Positions 7,499 through 14,800 of a stretch of DNA of 18,402 nt are shown here, piece by piece (the stretch's first letter is position 1; each line of letters opens with the position of its first letter). A model generated the notes under the pieces. That model did not search any database, had not been told where the DNA came from, and saw nothing but the letters and a program-made list of their open reading frames with translations. Made by a program: the position numbers and the translations under genes. The stretch lies in NCBI RefSeq assembly GCF_934630535.1, contig NZ_CAKTVU010000027.1, positions 1 to 18,402 on the forward strand. The letters are read 5' to 3'. The stretch comes from an uncultured Senegalimassilia sp. (GTDB lineage Bacteria; Actinomycetota; Coriobacteriia; Coriobacteriales; Eggerthellaceae).

Positions 7499-7561
7499 GA
7501 AAATGCGCTTTCTCGTGATGGTATGATTGCTCATCATAGCAAACACGGAAAGAGGCCCCGC
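7499..7561. promoter_or_regulatory. Divergent murJ/nadK promoter with symmetric -10 dyad
   Basis: TATGAT (7522-7527) and ATCATA (7533-7538) form a perfect 6-bp inverted repeat with a 5-bp spacer. Each arm reads TATGAT on one strand, so each can serve as the -10 box for one of the two divergent genes, and the two promoters would overlap. No good -35 was found for either. Mutual exclusion of the two polymerases, or an operator, is an inference. Confidence 0.4.
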
Positions 7562-8449
7562 ATGCACATCCTCATCGTGCGTAATAATTCCAACTCGCAG
7601 GCGATCGATGCATCATTGCTGCTGGTGACGTACCTGGCCACACAGGGAATTGACTACACCGTCGTCGATTCCTCGAAGCTTGCCGCTCCCCTGGCGGCGC
7701 CCGAGCTTTCCGAGCTGTTCGAACATGGCGTGGATATGGCGGTAGCCCTAGGCGGGGATGGCACCATCCTGCGCACGGCGCGTCAGGTGGGCTTCCATGG
7801 CACGCCCATCCTGGGCATCAATTACGGGCGCCTGGGCTTTTTGGCGAACCCGAACGAGTCGGGCGTGATGGAACCGCTGGTTGCGGCGCTTTCGGGTGAT
7901 GCGACCCACGAAGTGCGCACCAATCTGGATATCCGAGTCGTCTGCGAAGGCGAAGCGGACCCCTTCGCAGACGACGGAGCCGGCGAGGAGCCCGACGAAC
8001 CCCGCGAGTTCTTCGCCCTTAACGAGGTTGCCGTCACCCGCGGCGCAAACGGGCGCATCATCGATTTCGGCCTGGGTGTTTCAGGGGCGCATTTGGCGAA
8101 CATGCGCGGCGACGGCTTGGTGGTGGCAAGCGCAACAGGCTCCACGGCCTATGCGCTGTCGGCAGGCGGACCGCTGGTGGCACCTGGCTTCACGGGTTTG
8201 GTGGCCGTGCCCATCGCTCCGCATACGCTACACTCTCGCGCGGTGGTGACAGCGCCTTCCGATGTGGTGGAAATGGACCTGTCCGAAAACCAGGATGATC
8301 GCGATGCCACCCTGTTCATAGATGGCGAGCTGGTGGAGCTTGACCGCCCCCTTCGACGCCTGTACGTGCGCCGAGGCGACGTGCCCACCACGCTGCTGCG
8401 CTATAAGGACGAAGGTTTTTACAACCATGCGGCGAAGGTGTTCTTCTAG
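7562..8449 (+). CDS. nadK: NAD kinase
   Basis: A 295-residue NAD kinase, which phosphorylates NAD+ to NADP+ in the cytosol. Visible motifs are GGDGT (64-68), LGFL (91-94), the NE pair (154-155) and the glycine-rich block GDGLVVASATGSTAY (183-197). They define the two-domain fold with its NAD and ATP or polyphosphate sites. Length fits the family (about 270-300). An acidic insertion rich in Asp, Glu and Pro (about 130-148) interrupts the region just before the NE motif and is probably a surface loop. The ATG at 7562 follows GGAAAGAGG at 8 nt. The frame is open further upstream, but that part overlaps murJ in antisense. It is monocistronic, ending at a strong terminator. Confidence 0.96.
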   Translation: MHILIVRNNSNSQAIDASLLLVTYLATQGIDYTVVDSSKLAAPLAAPELSELFEHGVDMAVALGGDGTILRTARQVGFHGTPILGINYGRLGFLANPNESGVMEPLVAALSGDATHEVRTNLDIRVVCEGEADPFADDGAGEEPDEPREFFALNEVAVTRGANGRIIDFGLGVSGAHLANMRGDGLVVASATGSTAYALSAGGPLVAPGFTGLVAVPIAPHTLHSRAVVTAPSDVVEMDLSENQDDRDATLFIDGELVELDRPLRRLYVRRGDVPTTLLRYKDEGFYNHAAKVFF

Positions 8450-8475
8450 CTCACAGCATTCGCCCAAAACCGCGC

Positions 8476-8515
8476 AAGGCTCGCAAGCCGTGATTCGGCT
8501 TGCGAGCCTTTTTGC
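8476..8515 (+). terminator. Intrinsic terminator of nadK
   Basis: AAGGCTCGCAAGCCG (8476-8490) and CGGCTTGCGAGCCTT (8496-8510) form a perfect 15-bp stem with a 5-nt loop, followed by TTTGC after the final TT of the stem. It lies about 26 bp after the nadK stop. The 111 bp from here to the next gene show nothing recognisable. Confidence 0.93.
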
Positions 8516-8626
8516 AATAGCAGGTGCGACCGCCCTTTCCGAACGGATATGGCGCTACGCGCCGCAAGCCAGATCCAGCCCAGCGGCATTCACCGACCAG
8601 AAAGACTGTCAGTGTGCCTTAATCCC

Positions 8627-9304
8627 TTAGAGCTCCACCCGCTCGAAGAACTCCTTGCCAACGCCGCATACGGGGCAGACGAAATCATCAGGCAGCTCAT
8701 CGACGTACTCCATATGCCCGCAGATGGTGCAACGCCAGGCAACCTTAGGCTGCTCAGCGGCACTCGATTCAGCGGGCGCGGCGGCAGGTTGTTCTTCGCC
8801 CAGATAGCTGGAAGCCTTCGGAGGGGTTTTACCGCCCTTGACCTGATGATAGAACGCATACGTCATAGGAGCAGCCGCAACGGCGACCGTGGCGCATTCC
8901 TCAACCTCCCCCACGAACAGGACATGCGTACCCAGGTCGAGCTCCGAGACCACCTTCGCGGAGAACCAAGCGCAGCATTGCTCGGCCACATAGGGCAAGC
9001 CGGATTCATCACGGGCGCTTGCGTGCTGCGCGAATTTGTCAAGTTCAGTGGACGTATGGAAGCCGAACGTGCCGATCAGCTGCATATCCGCCTGCTCGGA
9101 CAAGCAGGATGCCGTGAAACGGCCAGCTTGACGCACAGCCGCCGTAGTGGCGTTTTCCTTGTTCAGCGCCACGCTGACCTGCAAGGGAGACGAAGTGACC
9201 TGAGCAAACGTATTGGCAACGCACCCGTAGTCCTTGTCATCGAAGCGCGTGCCGATAACGTACATACCGTAGCTAAGCGAATGGAACGCCTTCTTGTCGA
9301 ACAT
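8627..9304 (-). CDS. Flavin reductase-rubredoxin fusion (high molecular weight rubredoxin type)
   Basis: A 225-residue cytosolic redox protein with two parts. The N-terminal FMN-binding flavin-reductase-like domain (about 1-150) includes YGMYVIGTR, ANTFAQVTSSPLQVSVALNK and TFGFHTSTELDKF. A Pro/Ala-rich linker (about 165-188) leads to a C-terminal rubredoxin-like iron site, with Cys192, Cys195, Cys210 and Cys213 in WRCTICG and VCPVCG. This arrangement matches high molecular weight rubredoxins (Hrb), which in anaerobes pass electrons from NAD(P)H to flavodiiron NO/O2 reductases or peroxide-reducing rubrerythrins. The partner is not in this window. The rubredoxin part is short (about 36 residues). 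The ATG at 9304 has AAGGAGG 5 nt or so upstream; the longer open frame is ignored. Confidence 0.9.
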   Translation of the reverse strand: MFDKKAFHSLSYGMYVIGTRFDDKDYGCVANTFAQVTSSPLQVSVALNKENATTAAVRQAGRFTASCLSEQADMQLIGTFGFHTSTELDKFAQHASARDESGLPYVAEQCCAWFSAKVVSELDLGTHVLFVGEVEECATVAVAAAPMTYAFYHQVKGGKTPPKASSYLGEEQPAAAPAESSAAEQPKVAWRCTICGHMEYVDELPDDFVCPVCGVGKEFFERVEL

Positions 9305-9455
9305 AGGAGCCTCCTTGCTCTTACCTTTAGATAAGGTGTAGTTATTGATACCGCTTCCTATTAATGATAGCTTATCACGTTCGTAGCAACGCTTCGAAGG
9401 GCAAAGTGGGAAAGGTGTCCGCTGCAAGCAAATGCAGCTCAGCGTCACGCCCCAT

Positions 9456-9485
9456 TTGACTATACGCCGAGCATCGCCCTCTATT
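9456..9485 (+). promoter_or_regulatory. Candidate plus-strand promoter
   Basis: TTGACT (9456-9461) is followed after 18 bp by TCTATT (9480-9485), a sigma70-like pair with five and four consensus bases. A 6-bp dyad, GCTGCA/TGCAGC (9421-9438), sits just upstream like an operator. No protein gene lies downstream on this strand, only a hairpin with a T-tract. Confidence 0.35.
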
Positions 9486-9492
9486 ACCACGC

Positions 9493-9581
9493 GAAAGCGA
9501 AGCGTTACCGATATGCTGCATTACCGCAACGGGCCCGAAACGCAGGGAGACCCGCTTTCGCGGGCCTCCCTGTTGCTTTTT
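9493..9581 (+). ncRNA. Possible small RNA antisense-oriented to rpmE tail
   Basis: Starting about 8 nt after the candidate -10, a transcript of about 85-90 nt would end at the hairpin with its T-tract on the plus strand (9543-9581). Nothing on this strand otherwise needs a terminator here. The body has no convincing open frame. This is an inference from promoter-like and terminator-like signals only; no known RNA family is recognised. Confidence 0.3.
9543..9581 (+). terminator. Hairpin with plus-strand T-tract
   Basis: CAGGGAG-A-CCCGC (9543-9555) pairs with GCGGG-C-CTCCCTG (9560-9572), 12 bp with one A/C mismatch and a 4-nt TTTC loop, then TTGCTTTTT. The T-tract is on the plus strand; on the minus strand, where rpmE ends 33 bp away, the stem is followed only by GCGTTTCGG. 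It may be a shared bidirectional terminator or belong to a plus-strand transcript. Confidence 0.7.
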
Positions 9582-9613
9582 GTGCAGTGCTTTTTGTGCT
9601 TAACGCTGTAGCG

Positions 9614-10069
9614 CTATTCGGCAGCGGTCTCGGCAGCAGCCTCAACCTCGGCCTCTGCGGGAGCCTCGACGGCCTCGGCAGCGGCGGTAGCGGCCTCGAT
9701 CTCGGCAGCCTTCTCAGCCTCGGCAGCAGCCTTCTTGGCGAACTCCTCGGCACGCTTGGCCTTAGCGGCGGCCTTAGCCTCGCGCTCGGCCTTCTTGGCG
9801 GCCTCGATCTCGGCGGCCTTAGCGGCGCGCTCGGCCTTCTTGGCGGCCTCGCGAGCAGCCACCTGCTCCTTAGCGGAACCGAACTTGTCGGCGAAGCGCT
9901 GGACGCGTCCGCCGGTGTCGACGAAGCGCTGCTGGCCGGTGTAGAACGGATGGCACACGTTGCAGATGTCAACCTTCAGCTCGGACTTCGTCGAGCGGGT
10001 GGTGAAGGTGTTGCCGCAGCTGCACTTGACGGTGCACTCCACGTACTCCGGATGGATTCCTTGTTTCAT
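9614..10069 (-). CDS. rpmE: 50S ribosomal protein L31 with long Ala/Glu/Lys C-terminal extension
   Basis: A 151-residue L31. Residues 1-65 form a normal zinc-type (C+) L31: MKQGIHPEYV start, Cys16, Cys18, Cys36 and Cys39 (CSC and CNVC), then HPFYTGQQRFVDTGGRVQRF. L31 sits on the central protuberance and bridges to the small subunit. Typical L31 proteins end near residue 70-80. Here about 85 more residues follow, almost only Ala, Glu, Lys and Arg, ending in an acidic Ala/Glu tail and predicted to be one long helix. The extension contains a 15-residue tandem repeat (EAAKKAERAAKAAEI-like). The ATG at 10069 follows AAAAGGAG. It has its own promoter and leader hairpin, and lies downstream of the trigger-factor-like gene but beyond a terminator. 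Confidence 0.95.
   Translation of the reverse strand: MKQGIHPEYVECTVKCSCGNTFTTRSTKSELKVDICNVCHPFYTGQQRFVDTGGRVQRFADKFGSAKEQVAAREAAKKAERAAKAAEIEAAKKAEREAKAAAKAKRAEEFAKKAAAEAEKAAEIEAATAAAEAVEAPAEAEVEAAAETAAE
9769..9851 (-). repeat. 45-bp tandem repeat inside the rpmE tail
   Basis: The segments at 9769-9806 and 9814-9851 are nearly identical at an offset of 45 bp. The shared core at 9782-9806 and 9827-9851 is 25 bp long and identical, flanked by a second shared word, GCGGCCTTAGC. The period equals 15 codons, so copy-number change would keep the frame. Confidence 0.75.
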
Positions 10070-10123
10070 AGTCTGGTACTCCTTTTACCGTGCCTTGGTT
10101 TCCGACCAAGGCGGAAGACAAGC
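10067..10123 (-). promoter_or_regulatory. rpmE 5' leader with hairpin (possible L31 ribosomal-protein leader)
   Basis: The predicted leader is about 54 nt and consists mostly of one perfect hairpin, GCCTTGGT (10092-10099) with ACCAAGGC (10105-10112) and a 5-nt loop, immediately upstream of the AAAAGGAG ribosome binding site. Ribosomal-protein leaders that let the protein regulate its own mRNA are known for L31 in several bacterial groups, and I recall one described for Coriobacteria. Equivalence to that motif is inferred from position and shape, not from an alignment. Confidence 0.5.
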
Positions 10124-10129
10124 TTTTGC

Positions 10130-10138
10130 ATTATAGCA
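10130..10138 (-). promoter_or_regulatory. Extended -10 promoter of rpmE
   Basis: On the minus strand TGCTATAAT (10138-10130) is a perfect extended -10 element. The -35 position falls inside the upstream gene's terminator stem (10144-10177) and is not TTGACA-like, consistent with dependence on the TGn motif. A start near 10123 would give the short hairpin leader. Confidence 0.65.
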
Positions 10139-10140
10139 CG

Positions 10141-10177
10141 GAAAACGCCACGCGCGATGACGTTCGCGCGTGGCGTT
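10141..10177 (-). terminator. Intrinsic terminator of the trigger-factor-like gene
   Basis: AACGCCACGCGCG (10144-10156) and CGCGCGTGGCGTT (10165-10177) form a perfect 13-bp stem with an 8-nt loop. On the minus strand the stem is followed by TTCC after its final TT, running directly into the rpmE -10 box. It lies about 107 bp after the stop codon. Confidence 0.8.
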
Positions 10178-10283
10178 CACATGTTTTCCGCGAAAGGGGC
10201 TCCGAGAAGGAAATTCCCTGGCAACGGCATAACACAGCCGCCGGCTCGGTCTTCCCCAACCTCGGCTACGAGCGGCTATTCGC

Positions 10284-11588
10284 CTATTCGGCCTTCTCGG
10301 CCTCAGGCTGTTCGTCGGAAATGGTGATGTCGGCGTGCTCGAGAAGCCAGCGGTTGGCCTTCAGGCGACCTGCGGTCTCGCGCAGCACGAACGCCTGGCC
10401 GTTGCCCTCCATCTGGCGACGCGCCGTGGTGGGATCGGCGGGGTTCATGGCGCGGCAGGCTGCCATGATGTCCTCGTCGTCGAGCGTCATCTTCTCGTGA
10501 CGGAACAGCGCATCAAGCGCATAGCCCTGCACGAGCATTTGGCGCGCCTGGATCATGAGCATCATGCTGAACTGCTGGATGCCGCCCTGCATGGCCACGA
10601 ACTCGTCGAACTGCAGGCCCTGCTGTGCAACCGAACCCTTGACGTTTTGCATGAGCGTGTCGCGCATGGATTCGTAAACCTCGTCATCGATCTTGCCCTC
10701 GAAACGGCGAGCCAGCTCATCGGCGACCATGGTCAGCTGCATTTCGCGGTACTGCGCCTGCTGCTGGGCAAGCAAGGCCTCGCGAATGGAGGCTCGCAGC
10801 GCTTCCGCATTGTTCAGCATCGGAATGTTCTGCTCAACCCACTCGTCGGTCAGCTCGGGGATCTTCTTGCACTGGCACTCCAGGACGGTGACGGTGCACT
10901 CGATGGGATCGGTCCCCTCTTCGGCGTCCGGGATATCGAAGCTGAAGGACTTGCTGTCGCCCTCGGTCATGCCGAGAAGGTTCTTCTCGAAGCCCTCGGG
11001 CAGCAGGTTCATGCCCATGATGTACGTGCGACCGTCCGTGGACAGGTTCTTGTGGGCCTTGCCGCCCTGCGTGGCCTCGACCTTGATGCGCGCGGCATCG
11101 TTTTCGCCGAGCGGATGGGGATCGCAACGCACATACGAAGCATAGCTCTCGAGCACCATGCGCAGCTGCTCGTCGACCATGGCCTCGTCGAACTTGAACG
11201 CCGGCACGGTGATGGAAACCGGTTCGTAGCTGGTCAGCTCGTAATCGGGCTTGGGCGTGACGATCAACTGGAACTCGAACGGCTCGCCGCGCTTGATCAT
11301 CTGGTTGATAACCGGCTTGGGCGGAAACGCCGGGCACAGATTGCGCTTGTCGACGGCGAACGGCACAAGGTAATCGACGGCGAGCTGCTGCGAGACCGCG
11401 TCGAGGTTCACGATGCCCAGCTCTTCCTCGGCAACCTGCGCGGGCGTCTGGGTCGGACCGACCTGCAGGCCCATGTTCGCCAGGAACGAGTGATGGGCGA
11501 CGTTGAACGCCTGGGCGACCTCTGCCGTGGCGGCAACGGCGGTCAGCTCGATGGTGCCGTCGGGATTCTTCTTTTCGGTAACCTTCAT
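10284..11588 (-). CDS. tig: Trigger-factor-like peptidyl-prolyl isomerase/chaperone, divergent
   Basis: A 434-residue protein with the trigger factor layout: N-terminal ribosome-binding-like domain (about 1-120), FKBP-type domain (about 160-242, containing GMTEGDSKSFSFDIPDAEEG and TVTVLECQCKKIPELTDEWV), and a helical C-terminal chaperone domain rich in Gln and Met. Trigger factor holds nascent chains at the ribosome exit. The usual L23-docking signature, GFRxGxxP, should fall near residues 38-50 but reads MGLQVGPTQTP, so the docking loop has lost its key Phe-Arg-Lys. The start at 11588 follows GAAGGGG. An upstream -10-like TAAAAT (11634-11629) and a TTGTTT/AAACAA dyad (11603-11615) lie before it. 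It may be a second, ribosome-free paralog; the symbol is assigned by family, with caution. Confidence 0.82.
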   Translation of the reverse strand: MKVTEKKNPDGTIELTAVAATAEVAQAFNVAHHSFLANMGLQVGPTQTPAQVAEEELGIVNLDAVSQQLAVDYLVPFAVDKRNLCPAFPPKPVINQMIKRGEPFEFQLIVTPKPDYELTSYEPVSITVPAFKFDEAMVDEQLRMVLESYASYVRCDPHPLGENDAARIKVEATQGGKAHKNLSTDGRTYIMGMNLLPEGFEKNLLGMTEGDSKSFSFDIPDAEEGTDPIECTVTVLECQCKKIPELTDEWVEQNIPMLNNAEALRASIREALLAQQQAQYREMQLTMVADELARRFEGKIDDEVYESMRDTLMQNVKGSVAQQGLQFDEFVAMQGGIQQFSMMLMIQARQMLVQGYALDALFRHEKMTLDDEDIMAACRAMNPADPTTARRQMEGNGQAFVLRETAGRLKANRWLLEHADITISDEQPEAEKAE

Positions 11589-11602
11589 TGGGTGTCCCCT
11601 TC

Positions 11603-11634
11603 TTGTTTGAAACAAAGCGGTACGGCTTATTTTA
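11603..11634 (-). promoter_or_regulatory. Putative promoter and dyad of the trigger-factor-like gene
   Basis: On the minus strand TAAAAT (11634-11629) is a -10 candidate with a weak ATTGCG -35 about 16 bp upstream. Near the expected start of transcription lies a perfect palindrome, TTGTTT-G-AAACAA (11603-11615), between the -10 and the ribosome binding site. It could be an operator or a small leader stem. Confidence 0.35.
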
Positions 11635-11828
11635 ACGCAAATCACGCAGACGCAATGGACGGCTCATGCGGGGGACGGAAAGACGCAGACGCGCCGCCGG
11701 GTCCCCCTCCATTGCAGCAAGAGCCCTTCTGCTTTTCGGCTTCTTCCAACAGCCCCGCGCAAGCCCCGCAAGATCGCGGGATGGCGATCATATGCGCGAC
11801 CGGATAGCGAAATCGGCTGCGGCGAGCC

Positions 11829-14800
11829 TTACTCGTTGGACTTCAGGCTTTCCACCATGTCGATGCGGCGCAGCTTGCCGCGCATGGCAAGGGCCACGAT
11901 GCCCGAGAACACCATGGTCAGCGCGAACGCGATGACGAAGCTTGCCACATGGATGTCGCGGCCGAACATGACTTGATCGACCTCGGCGGTGGTGATGACG
12001 AAACCCTCCATGAAGATGCCGAGCACCAAGCCGATCGCGGCGCCGATGACCGACAGCAGGATGGTTTCGCGGAAGATGTAGGCATCCACCTCGCGCGACG
12101 TGAAGCCGAGCACCTTGAGCGTGGCGATCTCCCGCGCGCGCTCGGTGATGTTGATGTTCGTGAGGTTGTACAGCACCACGAACGCCAACAGCGCCGCGGC
12201 CACCACGAGCACCACCACCACGCTGTCGACCGACTTGAGCATGGTGCGATAGCTGTTGATCGTCTCATCGCTGTAGGTGACGGTCTTCACGCCGTCCATG
12301 GAAAGCAGCTGATCGGAGAACGCATCACGGTCGACGCCGTCCCCAAGATCGGCGTAGACGGTGGCGAAATCGGCCGGCTTGCCCATAGCCTGCTCATACA
12401 CGTCGGCGGTGACGTAGGCGTACTGCGCCACGTAGTTCTCCATGATGCCGGCGACGGTCACAGCGCGCCCATCCCCCACCAGGTTGCCGATGTCGTCCTC
12501 GTCGTAGAACGTCAGGGTGTCGCCAACGGAAACCCCCAGCTGGCTGGCAAGCTTCTCGCTGATTAAGGCGCCGCTCCCGTCGAGCGTGAGGGCCTGGCCT
12601 CCAACGCGCTCGCGCATCTGCACGAAGCGCTGCAGCTGCTCGGGATCCTGGGCGCACACCAGCTCGAAGCGATGCTCCGCACCGCCATCGGGGGCGCACG
12701 CGATCTTGTTCTCGGTGGAAACCCAGGCGAATTCCTGACCGTCGGAGCCGACCGCGGCCGAGACCGCATCCTTGGCGGCCGGATCGGCCTCGTCGGCGTC
12801 CATGCGCACGATGGTGTTGAAGCTATACACCTCGCCGTACTGCTTGTCGATGATGTCGTTGATGGCGTTTTGCAGCCCCAGGCCCGTGAGCAGCAGCGCC
12901 GTGCAGCCGGCGATGCCGATGATGGCCATGAAGAAGCGGCCCTTGTAGCGGAACAGGTTTCGAGCCGTGACCTTCCAGCTGAACGTCATCCTGCCCCACA
13001 ACGGGCGGATGCGCTCAAGCAGGATGCGCTTGCCGGCCTTCGGAGCGCGCGGCAACATGAGCGACGCCGGACACTCGCGCAGGGTAGCCGCGGCTGCGAA
13101 CCACGTTGCAGCCACGGTGATGCCCACGCCCAAGGCGGCGGCGCTTGCGGCCAAGCCCGGGTTCACGGGGGTGGGCATGCAGGGCACCATGTACATGATG
13201 GAGTACGCTTTCATGATGAACCAGGGCAGGAACTGGGATAGCAGCGCAATACCCACGGCCGCCCCCACGCCCGATGCCACCACCGCGTAAACAAGGTACT
13301 TCGACGTGATGCGCGCATTGGAATAGCCCAGCGCCTTGTACGTGCCGATGAGCACGCGCTCCTCCTCCACCATGCGGGTCATGGTGGTAAGCGACACCAA
13401 TGCGGCAACCAGGAAGAACATGAGCGGGAACACCGCGGCTATCTGGTCCATGCGCCCGGCATCGCTGCGGAAGCTTTCCGCGCCAAGATTCTTCGAGCGA
13501 TCGAGCACGTAGACGCTGACGTCCTTGTCGGCGATGGCGTCGATCTGGGCCTGCGCATCGGCAAGCTGCTGCTCGGCATCGGCGAAGCGCTGCTGCGCCT
13601 CGGCGCGCTTATTGTCAAGCTCCGCCTGCCCGCTTCGCTGCTCGGCTAGGCCGCTTTCGTATTCGGCGCGACCCTGCTCGTAGCTTTGCTGGCCGGCAGC
13701 GTACTGCGCCCTACCAGACGCCAAACGCTCTGAAGCGCTGTCCAACTGGGCCTGCGCGCTGTCAAGCTGGGCCTGCGCCGCGGAAAGCTGAGCCGCAGCC
13801 TGCTCACGCTGCGCATCGAGCTGCGCCTGCCCGGCTGCCAGCTGATCGGGCGCTCCTGCGGTTTGCGCATCGATCTGCGCGATGGCGGCCTCCAGCTGCG
13901 CGGCGACATCGGCCAACTGCGCCGCACGGGCCTGCTCGAGCTGCGCCTCAAGCTGGCTGCGCTGCGCCATGGCCTGGTCGTACTGCGCTTGAGCGGCATC
14001 GAGCTGGGCCTGCGCTTGCGCTATGGCCGCCTGTGCTTGTTCGCGCTGCTCGGCTAGCTGGGCCGTGCCGCTATCATGCTGGGCGCGACCGCTGGCAAGC
14101 TCCGCTTCGCCCTGGGCAAGCTGCGCTTGGCTGCTGGAGAGCTGCTGGGCCGCCGAGGATAGCTGCGCCGCGGCGCCATCAAGCTGGGCGCTCGCATCGT
14201 CGAGCTGCGCTTGGGCATCGTCCATCTGCGCGACGGCATCCGCCTTCTCGCGCTCGAATTCCGCGCGCTTATCGTCGAGCTCTGCCTGCGCATCGCGCTG
14301 CAGCTGCTCGATGCGCGATGCGGAGAGCTGCGGGGAAAGGTCGTTCAACCGCTGCGCCACTGCGTCGACGCGCTGCTGGTAAGCATCTTCAGGCCACGTT
14401 TCCCCAGCCGCCCCGCCAACGGTGAGGAATGCTTCCGTATAGGGATAATCGGCCGCAAACGCCCCTTCGGGCACGAAGACGAAGGACGAAAGCTCGCCCG
14501 ACCCAAGGGATGTGGCTCCGGTATTGGTGGTGCACGTGTAATACGACGACCGCACGAAACCCGTGACGGTGAAGGTGCGGGTGGTGAACACGCCGTCCAG
14601 GTCCTGCGTGCCCTCGAGCAGCTCGACGGTGTCGCCGATGTGCACCGGGGACGTCCACACGTTATCGACGGAAAGCAGGCACTCATCATCCGATTCCGGC
14701 CAGTTTCCCTCTACCAAGATGGGCCGGTTCACGTAATCGTCGTCATCTGAATCCACGTGCAGGCCATCGTAGCAGCTGCTCGCCTTCGCCGCATCCATAT

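Larger units (their letters stand above)
9305..9613. promoter_or_regulatory. Gap between rpmE and the rubredoxin fusion gene, AT-rich at its left end
   Basis: The part nearest the rubredoxin fusion gene (9320-9380) is AT-rich against its surroundings and probably holds that gene's promoter. It has small dyads, ACCTT/AAGGT about 9324-9338 and TGATA/TATCA about 9365-9377, but no clear -35/-10 pair or known regulator box. The right part holds the possible small-RNA unit (9456-9581). No coding sequence is seen. Confidence 0.5.

Noticed and set aside
11765..11780. CCCGC/GCGGG hairpin as terminator of the ABC permease
   Set aside because: Only a 5-bp stem and no T-tract on the minus strand.
10335..11807. 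Long plus-strand frame (490 codons) opposite the trigger-factor-like gene
   Set aside because: Antisense shadow with the same composition bias; no start signals.
13520..14340. Repeats in the permease gene as a CRISPR or satellite array
   Set aside because: The 21-bp period is in frame and encodes heptads; there are no unique spacers between conserved repeats.
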